DNA of 64,000 bases from Paulownia fortunei (Eukaryota > Streptophyta > Magnoliopsida > Lamiales > Paulowniaceae). Each line of letters opens with the position of its first letter. Within the stretch, counting starts at the first letter, position 1. Below are positions 23,671-35,486 of this stretch, piece by piece. The notes beneath the pieces were generated by a model. That model saw only the letters and a program-made list of their open reading frames with translations. It was not told where the DNA came from and did no database searches. The stretch lies in contig CM033114.1 in assembly GCA_019321725.1 (NCBI GenBank), positions 17,774,278 to 17,838,277 on the forward strand. Reading direction: 5' to 3'. The position numbers and the translations under genes are program-made.

Positions 23671-25430
23671 GAAATTTTCCTTTAGTTGTTTCCCATTTGC
23701 CGCCTTTGAAAGCGTCATTTATTAGTTTAAGTACTTGAAAATTGGGCAATGAACCAACAAGCGTCATATCTTTCCAAGGAAGTTGCCGACCACCCAAGGT
23801 TAACTTTTTCAGCGTCTTAGGAAAAGCAAGATTACGCTTTCGCGGAAAAGGACCACATTTATATATACTTAATTTCAAAATTTCAAGGTAATGCATATAT
23901 AAAAGATTGTGGACGTGATAGTCTTTGTCTTCCAAATAATTGATTTCCAATTTTTTAACGTTCGGAATCATTTTCAGGATCCTTTGGGTACATATGAAAT
24001 TTTGCTGCTACCGAAAGTGTTTGCAGGTTTTCTAGAGTAAAAGTTGCTCCTCCTGGATTGGGTAAGTCATCAAAAAGGAGCAGCAAGATGCCCTAATTGT
24101 GGCATTCTCCGAATTTCCAATGGCAAAGGTACAAGGTTGAATGTCTTCATGGATGAATGATTAAGGTTTGAAGATTTCGAAGGTTTGATATGGTTGTAGG
24201 AATATTAATGGTACAGAAAGCAAGGTATCTTAAATGAAATAGCTCAAATAATTGAGCAGGGAGGGGGTTGACATGGGCATTTACCACATCCAATACCCTA
24301 AGCAATCTAAAATTTCCTAAAGATCCTGGTGAAACTTCATGACGCCATATATTGAAGTATATAATAGTACGGATGGTTGAGCCGTAGACTTTTTCACTGC
24401 AATTTAGATCAGAATCAGCAATACTTATATGGCGCTGATTTTTCATGCTTTCTAGAAGAACATACCTATCCATATCATGTAGAAGAAACTTCTCTTCTTA
24501 GGGTTCTCTTATGTACAAATCCCGCAAGAGGTCATGGACGCTGCAACTTTTAATTTTTCCATTAGACTTTCTCTTGGTGACCAAAACAAGACTTCTCTTG
24601 ACAAGATCTTCCGTATACTCTTTTGCCTCCTCTTCAGAGCTTTATATCCATTTGGTTTTGGAAAACCCTCAGCTACCCATAATTCGATGAGTTCGGCGAC
24701 ATTGATCTCGTGATCTTCTCGAAAGCCTCCCATGTACAGAAAGCGTGGCCTCAAATGATGAGGCAAGTGGGTGTACCTCAAAGACAGTATCTTTTCAAAC
24801 TGCCCATCTTTTGAAGCAACGACTGAATTTATATTAAATGAAATTTCCTTCCGTGAAGCTCGAGTCTTATTGACCATGTACAGGAGCCAATTGCAAGGGG
24901 CAGTCCTCCACAACTTCTTGCAATCTCCTTCCCAATGTTCTGCAATTCAGGAGGACAATCTTCGTGTGTAAACACCTTCTGCCGAAGCAGATTCCAACTT
25001 AGATTCATATCCCTGAATCGCATCTTCTATGCAGCCATATCTAATAACCTTATGGTTAACATGATTCGACTTCCATTATCGTCATCAGGAAATATCCTCT
25101 TTATATAATCCCAACCCTTTGTACTCCGATTATCATCCATCACAATAAGATATTTCTTACCCTTTAAGCTTTTGTGCATATTTTCTACCATTGATTCATT
25201 ATTCTGTCCAGATCTTTCTACATTGAACACTTTCATGGAAACTAGGAGGCCTGAAAGAATTTCTTGTGCACTATAATCTTGTGTTATTGTGACCCAACCA
25301 CGAATATGAAAATGCTTCATAATTAATGGATGATCATAAGCATTTCTAGCAAGAGTAGTCTTAACAATACCTCCCATGCCAACTATTGGGATGACTTGGA
25401 GTTTGGATGATTCTCCACAAAGTTATATTT
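23671..25430 (-). pseudogene. NB-ARC and LRR part of split resistance gene (segment 1 of 3)
   Basis: Minus-strand reading gives an NB-ARC switch domain. The P-loop reads VGMGGIVKTTLA (25346-25381), with Val in place of the invariant Gly before Lys (codon 25363-25365). Kinase-2 is YLIVMDDNRSTKGWD, GLPL is CGGLPLAI near 24880, RNBS-D is HLRPRFLYMGGF, and the MHD-type motif SVHDLLRDL is near 24530. LRRs then run from about 24470 to 23676 (LRVLDVVNAHVNPLPAQLF, LPWKDMTLVGSLPNFQVLKL). Frameshifts lie near 24890, 24560 and 24020, with a stop after the MHD. No coiled-coil domain is seen upstream; reading meets a stop near 25430. The family are cytoplasmic immune receptors of the R1-like CC-NB-LRR type. 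Confidence 0.9.
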
Positions 25431-25602
25431 CATTTACTATTAGAAATCTTTTTGTTGTAGAATAACAATATATAAGTTGTTGACTTAATGATTTCATTTA
25501 AAAATCATATCCTAACGAGTAATTTTATTTAATCTATCAATATTTTAGGGAATAAATTTATCTTAGGGTACATTAAAATTAGATATTCTTTAATTAATGT
25601 TA

Positions 25603-26634
25603 TGTTAGAATTTGGTGCCTTAATTGTTTTAACTTTTTAACCAATTAATCAGATTCTTGTGTTCTAATTTATGTTATAACACCATATATGAATTGTACCA
25701 TTTAGCGGAAAATAAAAATTGAAACAATAATTTCTAACATGCTTCAAATAAATTTTTTACGTACAATAAACTGTATTTAAAACAAAATAAAGGCTCTCTC
25801 TTGATTTTGATACCGTTTCTTGTATTGTTAAATAGATGGACTTGTTTACGAGATTTCATCAACTTGATCTACTTTATTGAACTCTCTTTAAAGTTAACCG
25901 TTGTCAAACAACATAATATCCTATCCCAAAAATTCTTTTTCTCCTAGAGGATGTTTAATGCGGTGTTCCAATATACTTTGGAACTTACTTCAAATCTCCA
26001 GACTGACTTGAATTATATTAACTTGATTAGTGATCACGGTGTCTTGGAGATGAAAATTTGTTGCTCTCTTTTTTCTTGATATGCTCGCAAAATCAAAGCA
26101 AAAACTATTGTAACTTTGTGCTTAAATACACAAAATACATTAGATAAATTTCTAATTAAACTACATTGAAAGTATCATATCACAAGTCAAAGACCTATCC
26201 TCTTATAACACCTTTCTATGTTTTTTATTATAACATGAAATCTAAATACAAGAAGGTTTCCTAAACAAATGCCCCAAGATTTGGACTTCAATTGCCAGCT
26301 GGAATTCTCCATGAATCCGCTAGTAAGGTTCCTCAAATTTCAGCTATCATATAAGAATGCAAGATCCTCAAAAAACGGCCATTAGATGCGGATTCCATTG
26401 CGAAAATCCAATGGATTAATCCGTTTAAATCTTCAAGATATTTTCTATAAAAATCCACTCTCATATACAGTAAGTTTCTTGCACTTTTAATCTTATAAGA
26501 AAACAAATACAAAGAGTTAGATAATCATCAAAATTTATGTTAGAATATGCAAAGTACAACTTACCAATTTGGAAACTTTCTGATTAACAGATTTTATTTT
26601 GCAAAATAATGCCAACTGAAATTGTGACTTAACA
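25603..26634 (-). repeat. 3' LTR of SIRE copy 2
   Basis: Plus-strand text runs TGTTAGAATTTGG to GTGACTTAACA, the reverse of the TGTTAAGT ... TCTAACA pattern of SIRE copy 1. The first 80-90 bases match 39589-39680, the remains of the 5' LTR. Confidence 0.85.
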
Positions 26635-26646
26635 ATCTCCCATTTG
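26635..26646 (-). other. Polypurine tract of SIRE copy 2
   Basis: Plus-strand ATCTCCCATTTG is the complement of CAAATGGGAGAT. It sits directly against the 3' LTR, as in copy 1 (AAAGGGGGAGAT). Confidence 0.8.
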
Positions 26647-26813
26647 ACATTTTTTATGAAAACATACTTACTTGTTTCAGCCAAACAGTGTCAGAACTCA
26701 AGTTCAAACACAAAGAGAACATGCATGAAAGTTCAACGCCTATAGTAAAGATGATTAATGAAGATTCATCTAAAACAAGAAACCAAAAATCTCTTCCTTT
26801 CAATCAAATCACT

Positions 26814-26930
26814 CATCACCAGCCTCAGCATCATTCTACTTGCCAGCAGCAGCAGAACCAACAACCCCACTTCACCACTATCATCACCAGCCTCAGCATC
26901 ATTCTACTTCCCAGCAGCAGTAGAACCAAC
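26814..26930. repeat. 68-bp tandem duplication, second unit split by the solo LTR
   Basis: Unit 1 is 26814-26881 (CATCACCAGCCTCAGCATCA ... CACCACTAT). Unit 2 starts at 26882 and breaks off at 26930 after AGAACCAAC. Its last 19 bases resume at 29149-29167, after the solo LTR and its CCAAC duplication. The units are nearly identical. Confidence 0.9.
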
Positions 26931-29143
26931 TGTTAGAATAGGATGCCCAACGTCCCAATTAGATTGGGTGTATTATACTCTTTTGCTTTTGCAAAAAACA
27001 ATCTTATTGAGAATCATATTAATAAAAAGGCATTTTCTTTATCTTATGTCTTGTATTTTTTATTTCTACACATTAGATAAAGTCCTTAAACCAAATTTAG
27101 CTACGGGGCATGGTCGCGCATATGATGGCGATCATGGAACATGCCTCTAAGGCTTTGGTCTTAAATAAGTTTCGAGTCGAGAGCTTTTTGAGATGGGACA
27201 TCAAATAGCTCAATAAGACTCGTACATATAATGCATGCTCGTGAGACGAGGATATCATATTCCATTGGCATTAGCGTAGAGACGTAAGTGCATGTATGTG
27301 GGTGCTTGTTAGGGAACAAGTACACCGAATATGGCCCGCAAGAAATTCTTAGTTGGAGGCTTTGCCCGTCGAAATAAGAATTTTTGTGTTGCGATAGTAC
27401 ACGACTAATACTCAGACTTGAGGTACGATGGTAGCCTTGTGTGCATCCTGCACCACTTTGATGTATCTTCTGATTGCTTGACAATCACAAAGGGGGTATG
27501 TTGGGTGTTGCACTGGTGTGCATGGAGGTTTGTCAGTGGCCAACATACAATTCGACACTTGTCTTTTTAAACAAGTGAATCTTCTGTGTTTTCATAATTC
27601 GTGATTCAAAGACCTTGGCCAAGGCAGTATGAATTGTGATTTATCAAGAATCATTGGAACTTGAAATGGGATCACAATTATTGAATCATTTAGGGTTTCG
27701 ACTTATAATCCATGCCTTAGAATCAATCAGGAGATTAACTGTCGAAAGAACCGTACGTGTATGGTACTCGCAACTGAAATAGGTTTACTCGCTATTTCAC
27801 CTAAGACTAGTTTGCCATGATTACTTGCTAGGTGTTTTCATGGATAGTGAGGTTCTTGGAATTAAGGAGTTGATTCCAAGTGGATTAATTAATTGAATTA
27901 ATTAATTGGAATAATTGTTATTCATAAGTTGCAAATGTTGCAAACCCACTACTAGCTTAGTAGTGGATCTAAGAGGGTCACACATCTTTATGGAAAGTAA
28001 CATTTCTAATTTTAGATTTTATCCAATGGTTGGAAATTAATTAATTAATATTGATCAATTAATTAATTAAGGGTTCTATTTAATTTAATGGTTAAATTAA
28101 ATTATTCAATTAAGTAATTGGACCTAATATGATTAGGAAGCCTAATTGGAGTAAATTAAATTAATCAATTGGATTGATTAAATTGGGATTGAATCAATTG
28201 AATTGATTTGGAGATTTTTGAGTTCAAACCCAAAATAAATGTGGATCACTTAAGAAGCCCACTAAAGTATGAAGAGAATAAATTAAATAAATATGATTTA
28301 TTTAATTAATATATTTATAGATAAATAAATATAGTGACCAATTTTATGGATAAAATAGGCCACTAAGATTTAATATAATTATAGTATATATATATATATA
28401 TATGATATATATCTATCTTGATATTATTTGAAGAGTTCAAATTAATATCAACAATGTATGTAGACAATTTTGATGATTAATGTAGTCTCAAATTAGTCTA
28501 CATACAATAGGAGAGAGAAAAGAGAAGAGTTTTTGAAAGATTTGGAATCCTTCCAAGATAAGGTTTTGAAGTAGTTCAAAATTGAAAAACTTTCCAAGAG
28601 TGGGAAATGATTAAAATTTTCAGCCCTATATATATGAGGGATGAAAATTACATAATTAATTCAAAAATTTGAGCAAAAAAAAAATATTTTGTTTAAAGTC
28701 TTCTATTTTTACTTTCCAAGAAAAGAAAAAAAGGAAAAAGAAAATTAGTTTCTTATTATTCTTTTCATATTATTGTTTCAAGAACTTAAAGAATCAATCT
28801 TTATTGTTCTTGAAAATATACTTCGGTTTTAGATTAGTAAACAAATAAAAGGATACTAGCGAATCCTTTTGATTGGTGTTGCTCTTCCGTATTATGGACC
28901 TGATAGAGGGGAGACACTTGGATCCCTGCGAGTTCTGATAGTCCAGGATAAGCAATTAATTGCTTCATTCCCTACAACAACTGGAGTGCACGAAAGGTAT
29001 AATCTGATTTTATATTATTTATATATTCACTTGAATAAGCGCGATCGATAAAATCGCTTTCGAATCAAAGAGGTTAAATTTATGTTTGATAAAAAAATTA
29101 ATTTTCTGCTGCGTATACCCCTACGATTATAGTGAACCCAACA
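26931..29143 (+). mobile_element. Solo LTR, 2.2 kb
   Basis: Begins TGTTAGAATAGG, ends GAACCCAACA and is flanked by the perfect duplication CCAAC (26926-26930 and 29144-29148). There is no PBS, polypurine tract or coding region inside; the interior is AT-rich with a (TA)n run near 28386-28404. The ends are confirmed independently because they split a 68-bp tandem repeat exactly. It is related to the shorter solo LTR at 37921-39165. The lineage is not assigned. Confidence 0.9.
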
Positions 29144-30191
29144 CCAACAACCCCACTTCACCACTATCACCTTAACTCCCCATTTTTGGCCAAAAATGCC
29201 GAAGGATCAGCATAATAACCTTAGTGGACTCTTTAGAACTGGAGTCAGCAACTTGAGCGTGAACCCTCTGGCTACTTTCTTCTTATCTGTACAAGAAGGG
29301 CAATAATCTCCTTTTCTCTGGCAAGGAGTTGTTGTAGCTGTTGTCAAACAGTAAGGAGATCATGTTCCAAATAGCTAAATATGTGTTCCAACTAGAATAT
29401 ATGATGATGTTCCAACACTAGAAGGAATATGTGAGGGTCTAAGCAGATCAATTCCCTGCAAAATGTGTTAGAATCAATATTCAAACACTAAGTACAACAT
29501 GTTGTCATTTTACTCCCCTGCAGATCTTCTCACTCCAAGTTTGAGTATGTTCATCATAATTGCTTCTGCTTTTGATTGAGCAACAATGGCAGTTCTAGGA
29601 TATCCTCGTAGAAGGGAATTTGTCTTACTGCCAACAAAAACATAAACTCCCCATAAGATTGTGGTCACAGGTGAAAAATACAAAATCAAATTAGCATATG
29701 CAAAATTAGTCATGTTCAAATTAAGCTAATTAGCCCACTGTAAACTAAAGGTTAAAGAGATTTATGTCAAAACATGGAAAACAAAGATCCTAATAAATAC
29801 CCTTCAACCGTTACCTAAGGTAATTCAGGCTATAATCAATCCAAAATAGATTTCACCTCTCAGTCTTCACCATACACACTCTCACACGCTTTCATTTATT
29901 TAGGAGTTATATGAAATAAAATTTGAAAAAGAAAAATATGTTACAACACAAAAAACTTAGTATTGCTTCCAGACTTATCCAATTTAACCAATGCACACAA
30001 ATCATGAAAAATTCCATAGATCATGCCTAAAATGTAGGAATTGAATCAATTGGCACACATGCAAGAATTTAAACGTGCAAATCAGATTCCTAACTATCAA
30101 GATCCTAAAGATTTCAATAACGTATTTCATATCCAATTGTGTTGAAATTAAACTCTATTTATCACTTTAGAATCTTATTCATTGTAGAGTT

Positions 30192-30610
30192 TGTTGGGAA
30201 ATTATGGAAATTCTCAATAAATAGATTAGTTGAACGAAAAAAACACACACACAAATTTGATAACGGAGTTCGGCTAATAATGCTTACGTCTCCGGACCTG
30301 CTGCAGATCGTTTTACTAAAGAGAGAAAAAATACAAGTGTTTACAACACTTACAACTCACAACCCACACAAGAATTTTTCTTCACAAAATTCTTTCACAA
30401 GCTTTCTCTAAAGCTTTTCTCTCAAACTCTATCTAATTCTCTAATTTTGGGATGCTATACAAATAAGAGTTAGAGGGGTTTATATAGGTTTAAAAAAAAC
30501 ATGAGTTGGTGGAATTTAGGCAAGAAATTAGGTTAGTAACCTTAATTGACAATTGCCTAAATTAGGCACCCTTCATTTTTGACCAAATATGTTTGGCCAT
30601 TTTCTTGACA
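30192..30610 (-). repeat. 3' LTR of Tork copy 2
   Basis: Plus-strand TGTTGGGAAATTATGG to CATTTTCTTGACA, the reverse complement of the Tork LTR. 419 bp. The adjacent ATCTCCCACTTGAAG is the complement of its polypurine tract. Confidence 0.95.
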
Positions 30611-30639
30611 ATCTCCCACTTGAAGACTGATTTCAATCT

Positions 30640-32240
30640 GTCTTCATATCTCGATCTATGCAGCAAATCTTTTCGGTCTTGTTACTCTTGCAGGCCAACT
30701 GAAGTTGAACACAATTTCAGTTTATGGATAGCCACCGTCTTTGTCAACATATATGCTGGATTCTTACTTTCTTGGATCTTCTCTAATATTAGCACCTTAT
30801 CTTCTAATAAAAATTGATAAAGTGATAACGAAGTCCAATATGCTTGGTTGTGGAATGAAATGCTGAATTCTTCGCCAAATGTATAGCACTCTAACTATCA
30901 CTGTGCAAAACATTCTTCTTTTGCTTGAATCCCAACTCAGTTAACAAACCTTGAAGCCATATCATCTCTTTACTAGCTTCAGTAACTACTACATATTCAG
31001 CTTCTGTAGTGGATAGAGTGACAATCTTTTATAATTGCGACATCTAACTAACAGCTGTAATTCCAACAGTGAATATATAATCGGTGGTGTTTTTTGGTGA
31101 TCGACTTCACCTCCAAAGTCTGTATCTACATAGCCTTATACTTTTAACTCTTTTCCAAAGTACAAACATTTTTCTATAGTGCCTCGTAAATACCTCAAAA
31201 TCCACTTGACTGCTTCCCAATGAGCTTTCCCAGGATTTGACATAAACCTGCTAACAACTCCCACTGCATGGCCAATGTCTGGTCTCGTGCAGACCATTGC
31301 GTACATCAAACTTCCAATGGCTGAGGCATAAGGAATCTTAGCCATGAATTCTCTCTCTTCCTTCATCTGAGGCGATTATTCCTTAGATAGGCGAAAGTGA
31401 CTAGCCAAGGGTGTGCTGACTGGCTTGGTGTCGCCCATGTTGAATCTCTATAAAATACGGTTGATGTACTCTGCGTGAGATAGCTGCAAGAACCCTCCCT
31501 GTCTATCTCTTGTGATTTGCATTCCAAGAATCTTTTTTGCTGGACCCAAGTCCTTCATGTCAAACTCTTTGACAATTGCTGCTTCAACTTTTTGATATCA
31601 TCCATATTTGAACCTGCTACTAACTGGACCTGTATCTCTTGAAGTAGCAACAGTGGTCGGCGTTGCACTTTTGGAAATCTTCCCTGTGCATGAAGCCATC
31701 AAATTTCCTGTACCACTGCCTTGGGGCTTGTTTCAGGCCATACAAGCTCTTCTTAAGTTTGCACACCATGCTCTTCTTTCTTGTTTCTGATAAACCTTCT
31801 GGCTAATGCATGTATATTTTCTATCCAAGTCTCCATGAAGGAATGCAGTCTTCACATCCAACTGTTTAAGATGAAGATCTTCACTTGCAATAATACTCAA
31901 TACTGTTCTGATGGTATTGAGCTTCACAACGGGAGCAAAAATATCGGTGTAGTGAACTCCTTCCTTCTATTGGAATCCTTTGACAACTAATCGAGCTTTG
32001 TATCTCTTGGAACCATCATGCTCCTCTTTCACCCGATACACCCATTTATTGTGAAGTGCCTTCTTTCCGATGGGTAGTTCAACTAGTTCCCATGTCTAGT
32101 TGGAGATCAGAGATTTCATCTCTTCTTTCATAGCAAGTTCCCACTTGCTGGCATCTTTAGTCTGACAAGCTTCATCATAGCATTCAGGCTCCCTTCCATA
32201 GTCAACAAGAGATAGTTCATGTATCTTCTGTTAGGCATAT
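30640..32240 (-). pseudogene. Tork copy 2 RT and RNase H
   Basis: Minus-strand text matches copy 1 throughout: RT blocks around 31730-32170 (LKQLDVKTAFLHGDL), the connection PYASAIGSLMYAMVCTRPDI at 31270-31345 and RNase H with IVTLSTTEAEYV near 31000. Relative to copy 1, 34 bp are missing at 31624/31625. This removes the YVDD box and shifts the frame. Stops at 31449-31451, 31029-31031 and 30891-30893 fall at the same residues as in copy 1. The TAG in SWM-type text near 31040 is private. Confidence 0.9.
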
Positions 32241-32399
32241 GAGGTGAGAAAACCTTCTCAATATATGAGCTGGAGTAGGAGGCTGCGGTGTGTTGGACTA
32301 GTGCGCACTGTTCTGTCCAACGATTTCCTCTTGTTGAGGACTTGCTACAATTGGCTCCGTCATGGGACTATCTGGGACATCATCAACATTTACATATGC

Positions 32400-33412
32400 A
32401 AATATTGACTCACTCTACACTGAGTCATTGGAGTTTGTTTTATGTATGTCCTTGTACATCACCTTTTCATTAAAAATCACATCTCTGCTACGAATCACCT
32501 TCTTGTGTTCGTCATCCCAAATGCAGTAGCCAAACTCATCATCGCCATAGCCGATGAATGTGCATTTCTTGGATTTGGGATCAAACTTATTCCTGCCTTG
32601 ATCACTAATATGCACATATGCTACATAACTGAAACTTTTAGATGTGATAGTTTTATCTCTTTTCTGCTCCATAGCTCCTCTAGTATTTTATGTTCCAATG
32701 GAGCTGATGGGCCTCGATTGATCAAGTAAGATGCTGTGTTAACTGCTTCTGCCCAGAACTGCTTTGGTAGACCTAATTGTATACGAATACTTCTGGCTCT
32801 TTCTGTCAATGTTCGGTTCATACGCTCAGCTACACCATTGTGTTGAGGTGTACTTGGAACGGTTCTCTCCATTCTGATCTTGTTCTCATAGTAGAACTTC
32901 TTAAATCTGGTGGCTTTATATTCACCATTATTGTCGGTTCTGAGATTTTTAATTTTCAAACCTGTCTCATTTTCAACCATAGCTTTCCATCTCCTGAAAG
33001 CCTTAAACAGTTCAGACTTATGCTTTAGAAAGTAAACCCATACCTTTCGAGAGTGATCATCGATGAAAGTTACGAAGTAGTGTTTTCCATCAATGGATGA
33101 GATAGTTGTTGGTCCCCAAACATCAGAGTGAACGAGCTCTAGCCTTTCCTTCTTTGGGGTTCTGCTACTTGTTTGAAAGCTGACCCTCTTCTGCTTTCTA
33201 AGTATGCAATCTTCGCACATGTCTATCTTAACTGACTGTAGACCTGGAAGTTTCCCCTTCGAGTGCATAATTTTTATTCCCTTTTCACTCATGTGGTCTA
33301 ACCTCTGGTGCCATAGATTTGGAGTTTTATTATCTGTTGTAACTGCAATCGAACAGCTTGCTCCTGCTGTCATGTAAAGAGTGTCACTCTTCTTGCCTCG
33401 AGCAACCTTCAT
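32400..33412 (-). pseudogene. Tork copy 2 integrase
   Basis: The open stretch 32621-33412 holds the GAG-pre-integrase motif NLWHQRLDHM, CEDC, and the full catalytic triad (HSDVWGP, LRTDNNGEYK, NGVAERMNRT). It is therefore better preserved than copy 1, which has stops at two of these points. The copia C-terminal extension (KKCTFIGYGDDEFGYCIW) continues in a neighbouring frame at 32415-32672. Confidence 0.92.
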
Positions 33413-34600
33413 TGTGCCCTTTGAAATCTTCTAATCATCACCATGGAATATCATAGTGTAGCCTTCGCTAGCCAAGTGTCCTACTGAGATTAAGTTCTTT
33501 ATCAGGTCAGGGATATGTCTGACATCCTTTAGCTCCCAAACAGACCCGTTCAACTTAATCTTCACTACACCTTTGCCAACAATAGCGCATGGTTGATCAT
33601 CACCAAGATATACTTTTCTAAGGTTTCCGGGACATACCTCTCAAAGAATTCTTTCTGCAAAGTAGCATGGAATGATGCTCCAGAGTCTAATACCCAAGAC
33701 TCTTTCTTATTCTCTAAAGAGTATATCAACGCATCATCTCCTCCTGAGGTAGAAGTAACATTTACCTCTGCTTTCGCCTCTTGGTCATTTGGTGCATTCT
33801 TGCATTGATTTTTGTAGTGCCCGGTCTTCCCGCAGTTCCAACACTCAATAGTTTTCAAGTTATGAGAATTAGTGGATTCCTAGATTTGGATCTCCTGTCC
33901 TTTGATCTACCACGGTAGTTTGATCTGCCACATCCATTCCCTCTGGTTGAATTTCTTCCTCTTGACTCTGTATGTAAAACTGAAGAGGTTGATGATTCAC
34001 CTAACTCTATCCGTTGGATCTCTTCACTGAGAACCAGATCACGAACATTATCAAATGTCAACTTATTGCTTCCCGACGAGCTACTCACAGCAGTGATAGT
34101 AGCATTCCAGCTTTCTGGTAATGAAGACAAAAGTATTAATGCTCGTACTTCTTCATCGAATTCAATTCCAACTAAACTCAATTGGTTGTGACTGTGTTTA
34201 GTTCATTGAGATGTTGAGCTACCGATGCGCTTTTCGTCTTCTGCAAATTGAACAAACGCCTCATCAAGTGAACTTTATTTGAGGCCGATGGCTTCTCATA
34301 CATACTAGAGAGAGCCGCCATGAGACCTGCCTTTGTCTTTTCTTTTGCTATGTTGAAAGCAACATTGCGGGATAACGTTAATTGGATAACTCCAAGGGCT
34401 TGTCTATCGAGAAGATTCTAGTCTTCTTCCTTCATAGCATCTGTCTTCTTCCCTGAGAGAGGTTGGTACAGGTTTCTTTGATATAGATAATCCTCTATTT
34501 GTATTTTCCAGAACCCAAAATCTACGCCATCGAATTTCTCGAGTTTCACTTTCCCTTCATCTGTGGCCATCGCTCCCACTCGAATCTGACTTCCTCCGGA
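33413..34600 (-). pseudogene. Tork copy 2 gag and protease
   Basis: 33565-33858 carries the zinc knuckle CWNCGKTGHYKNQC and the protease signature WVLDSGASFHAT in one frame. 33855-34181 carries the gag C-terminal part (LPESWNATITAVSSS ... DVRDLVLSEEIQRIELG). The N-terminal gag region runs to about 34600 with frameshifts. Codons that are stops in copy 1 at the gag end and before the protease are sense here. Confidence 0.9.
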
Positions 34601-34621
34601 TCATTTCTGACTATTCCTGGA

Positions 34622-34633
34622 GCTCTGATACTA
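34622..34633 (-). other. Primer-binding site of Tork copy 2
   Basis: Minus-strand TAGTATCAGAGC, differing from the tRNA-Met complement TGGTATCAGAGC by one G-to-A change. Confidence 0.88.
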
Positions 34634-34635
34634 GT

Positions 34636-35067
34636 TGTTGGGAAATTATGGAAATTCCCAATAAATCAGATTAGTGAGAACAAAAAAAAACACATACAAA
34701 TTTGATAACGGAGTTCGGCCAATAATGCCTACGTCTCTGGAGCTGCTGCAGATCATTTTACTAAAGAGAGAAAAAATACAAGTGTTTACAACACTTACAA
34801 CTCACAACCCACACAAGAATTTTTCTTCACAAAATTCTTTCACAAGCTTTCTCTAAAGCTTTTTTCTCAAACTCTCTCTAATTCTCTAATTTTGGGATGC
34901 TATACAAATGAGAGTTAGGGGGGTTTATATAGGTTTCAAAAAAACATGAGTTAGTGGAATTTAGGCAAGAAATTAGGCAAGAAATCAGGTTAGACACCTT
35001 AATTGACAATTGCCTAAATTAGGCACCATTCATTTTTGACCAAAAATGTTTAGCCATTTTCTTGACA
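34636..35067 (-). repeat. 5' LTR of Tork copy 2
   Basis: 432 bp. It matches 30192-30610 except for scattered changes and a short internal duplication near 34963-34990 (GGCAAGAAATTA repeated). Confidence 0.94.
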
Positions 35068-35486
35068 GAGTTCTTGAGTAGAGAATTTCTCCACGTATAT
35101 TTCATCATATCCTTTTTTAATTTTAATTTTCACTGAAAATCTCATTAGAGATGTTTCTGTTGATGTTCGAACATGACTAGTGAACATAGATTTAGTCAGT
35201 CAGTAGCTTTCACTATAGTCCTAGGGTAGCTTTTTTCTCATGGTAGATCGTCTTTTATATATTTGTGATACGCAGGCCCAAACAGAACATGTACTATGCC
35301 CAATGCAACAATCAGAATGAAAATGCATGAATTTCTTTCATTTCTCTATGTGATAACCTATGTTCTACGATGATTATGCAGTGTTGTAACATATGTGATT
35401 GGAGCTGAATATCTATATATTCCAACATCATAATGCACATGCTATTACAGAACACAAACACCTATGGATTTTCTTAATGCATTGAA

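Larger units (their letters stand above)
26647..30191 (-). pseudogene. Remains of the SIRE copy 2 3' ORF/spacer (split by a solo LTR)
   Basis: The two blocks outside the solo LTR (26647-26930 and 29144-30191) occupy the place of the extra 3' ORF and spacer of SIRE copy 1. I recognise no clear domain. An open minus-strand stretch at 29510-29719 has a hydrophobic segment (SPVTTILWGVYVFVG) but could be chance. The block holds a 68-bp tandem duplication with CAGCAGCAG runs, consistent with low-complexity coding sequence. Confidence 0.45.
30192..35067 (-). mobile_element. Tork/Tnt1-like copia copy 2
   Basis: 4,876 bp on the minus strand, the same family as 8273-13165. It is flanked by the perfect 5-bp duplication GAGTT (30187-30191 and 35068-35072) and inserted into SIRE copy 2. 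LTRs, PBS, gag, protease, integrase, RT and RNase H are all present but broken. A 34-bp deletion removes the RT active-site box. It shares three nonsense codons with copy 1. Confidence 0.95.

Noticed and set aside
26688..27150. Overlapping plus-strand open frames with Q/P/H-rich text
   Set aside because: They run across the left end of the solo LTR and reflect the 68-bp CAGCAG-rich duplication, not a gene.
30593..30817. Plus-strand open frame opposite the Tork copy 2 RNase H
   Set aside because: Antisense shadow; a corresponding shadow occurs on the other strand at 12532-12765 because the two elements are homologous. The minus-strand reading gives RNase H text.
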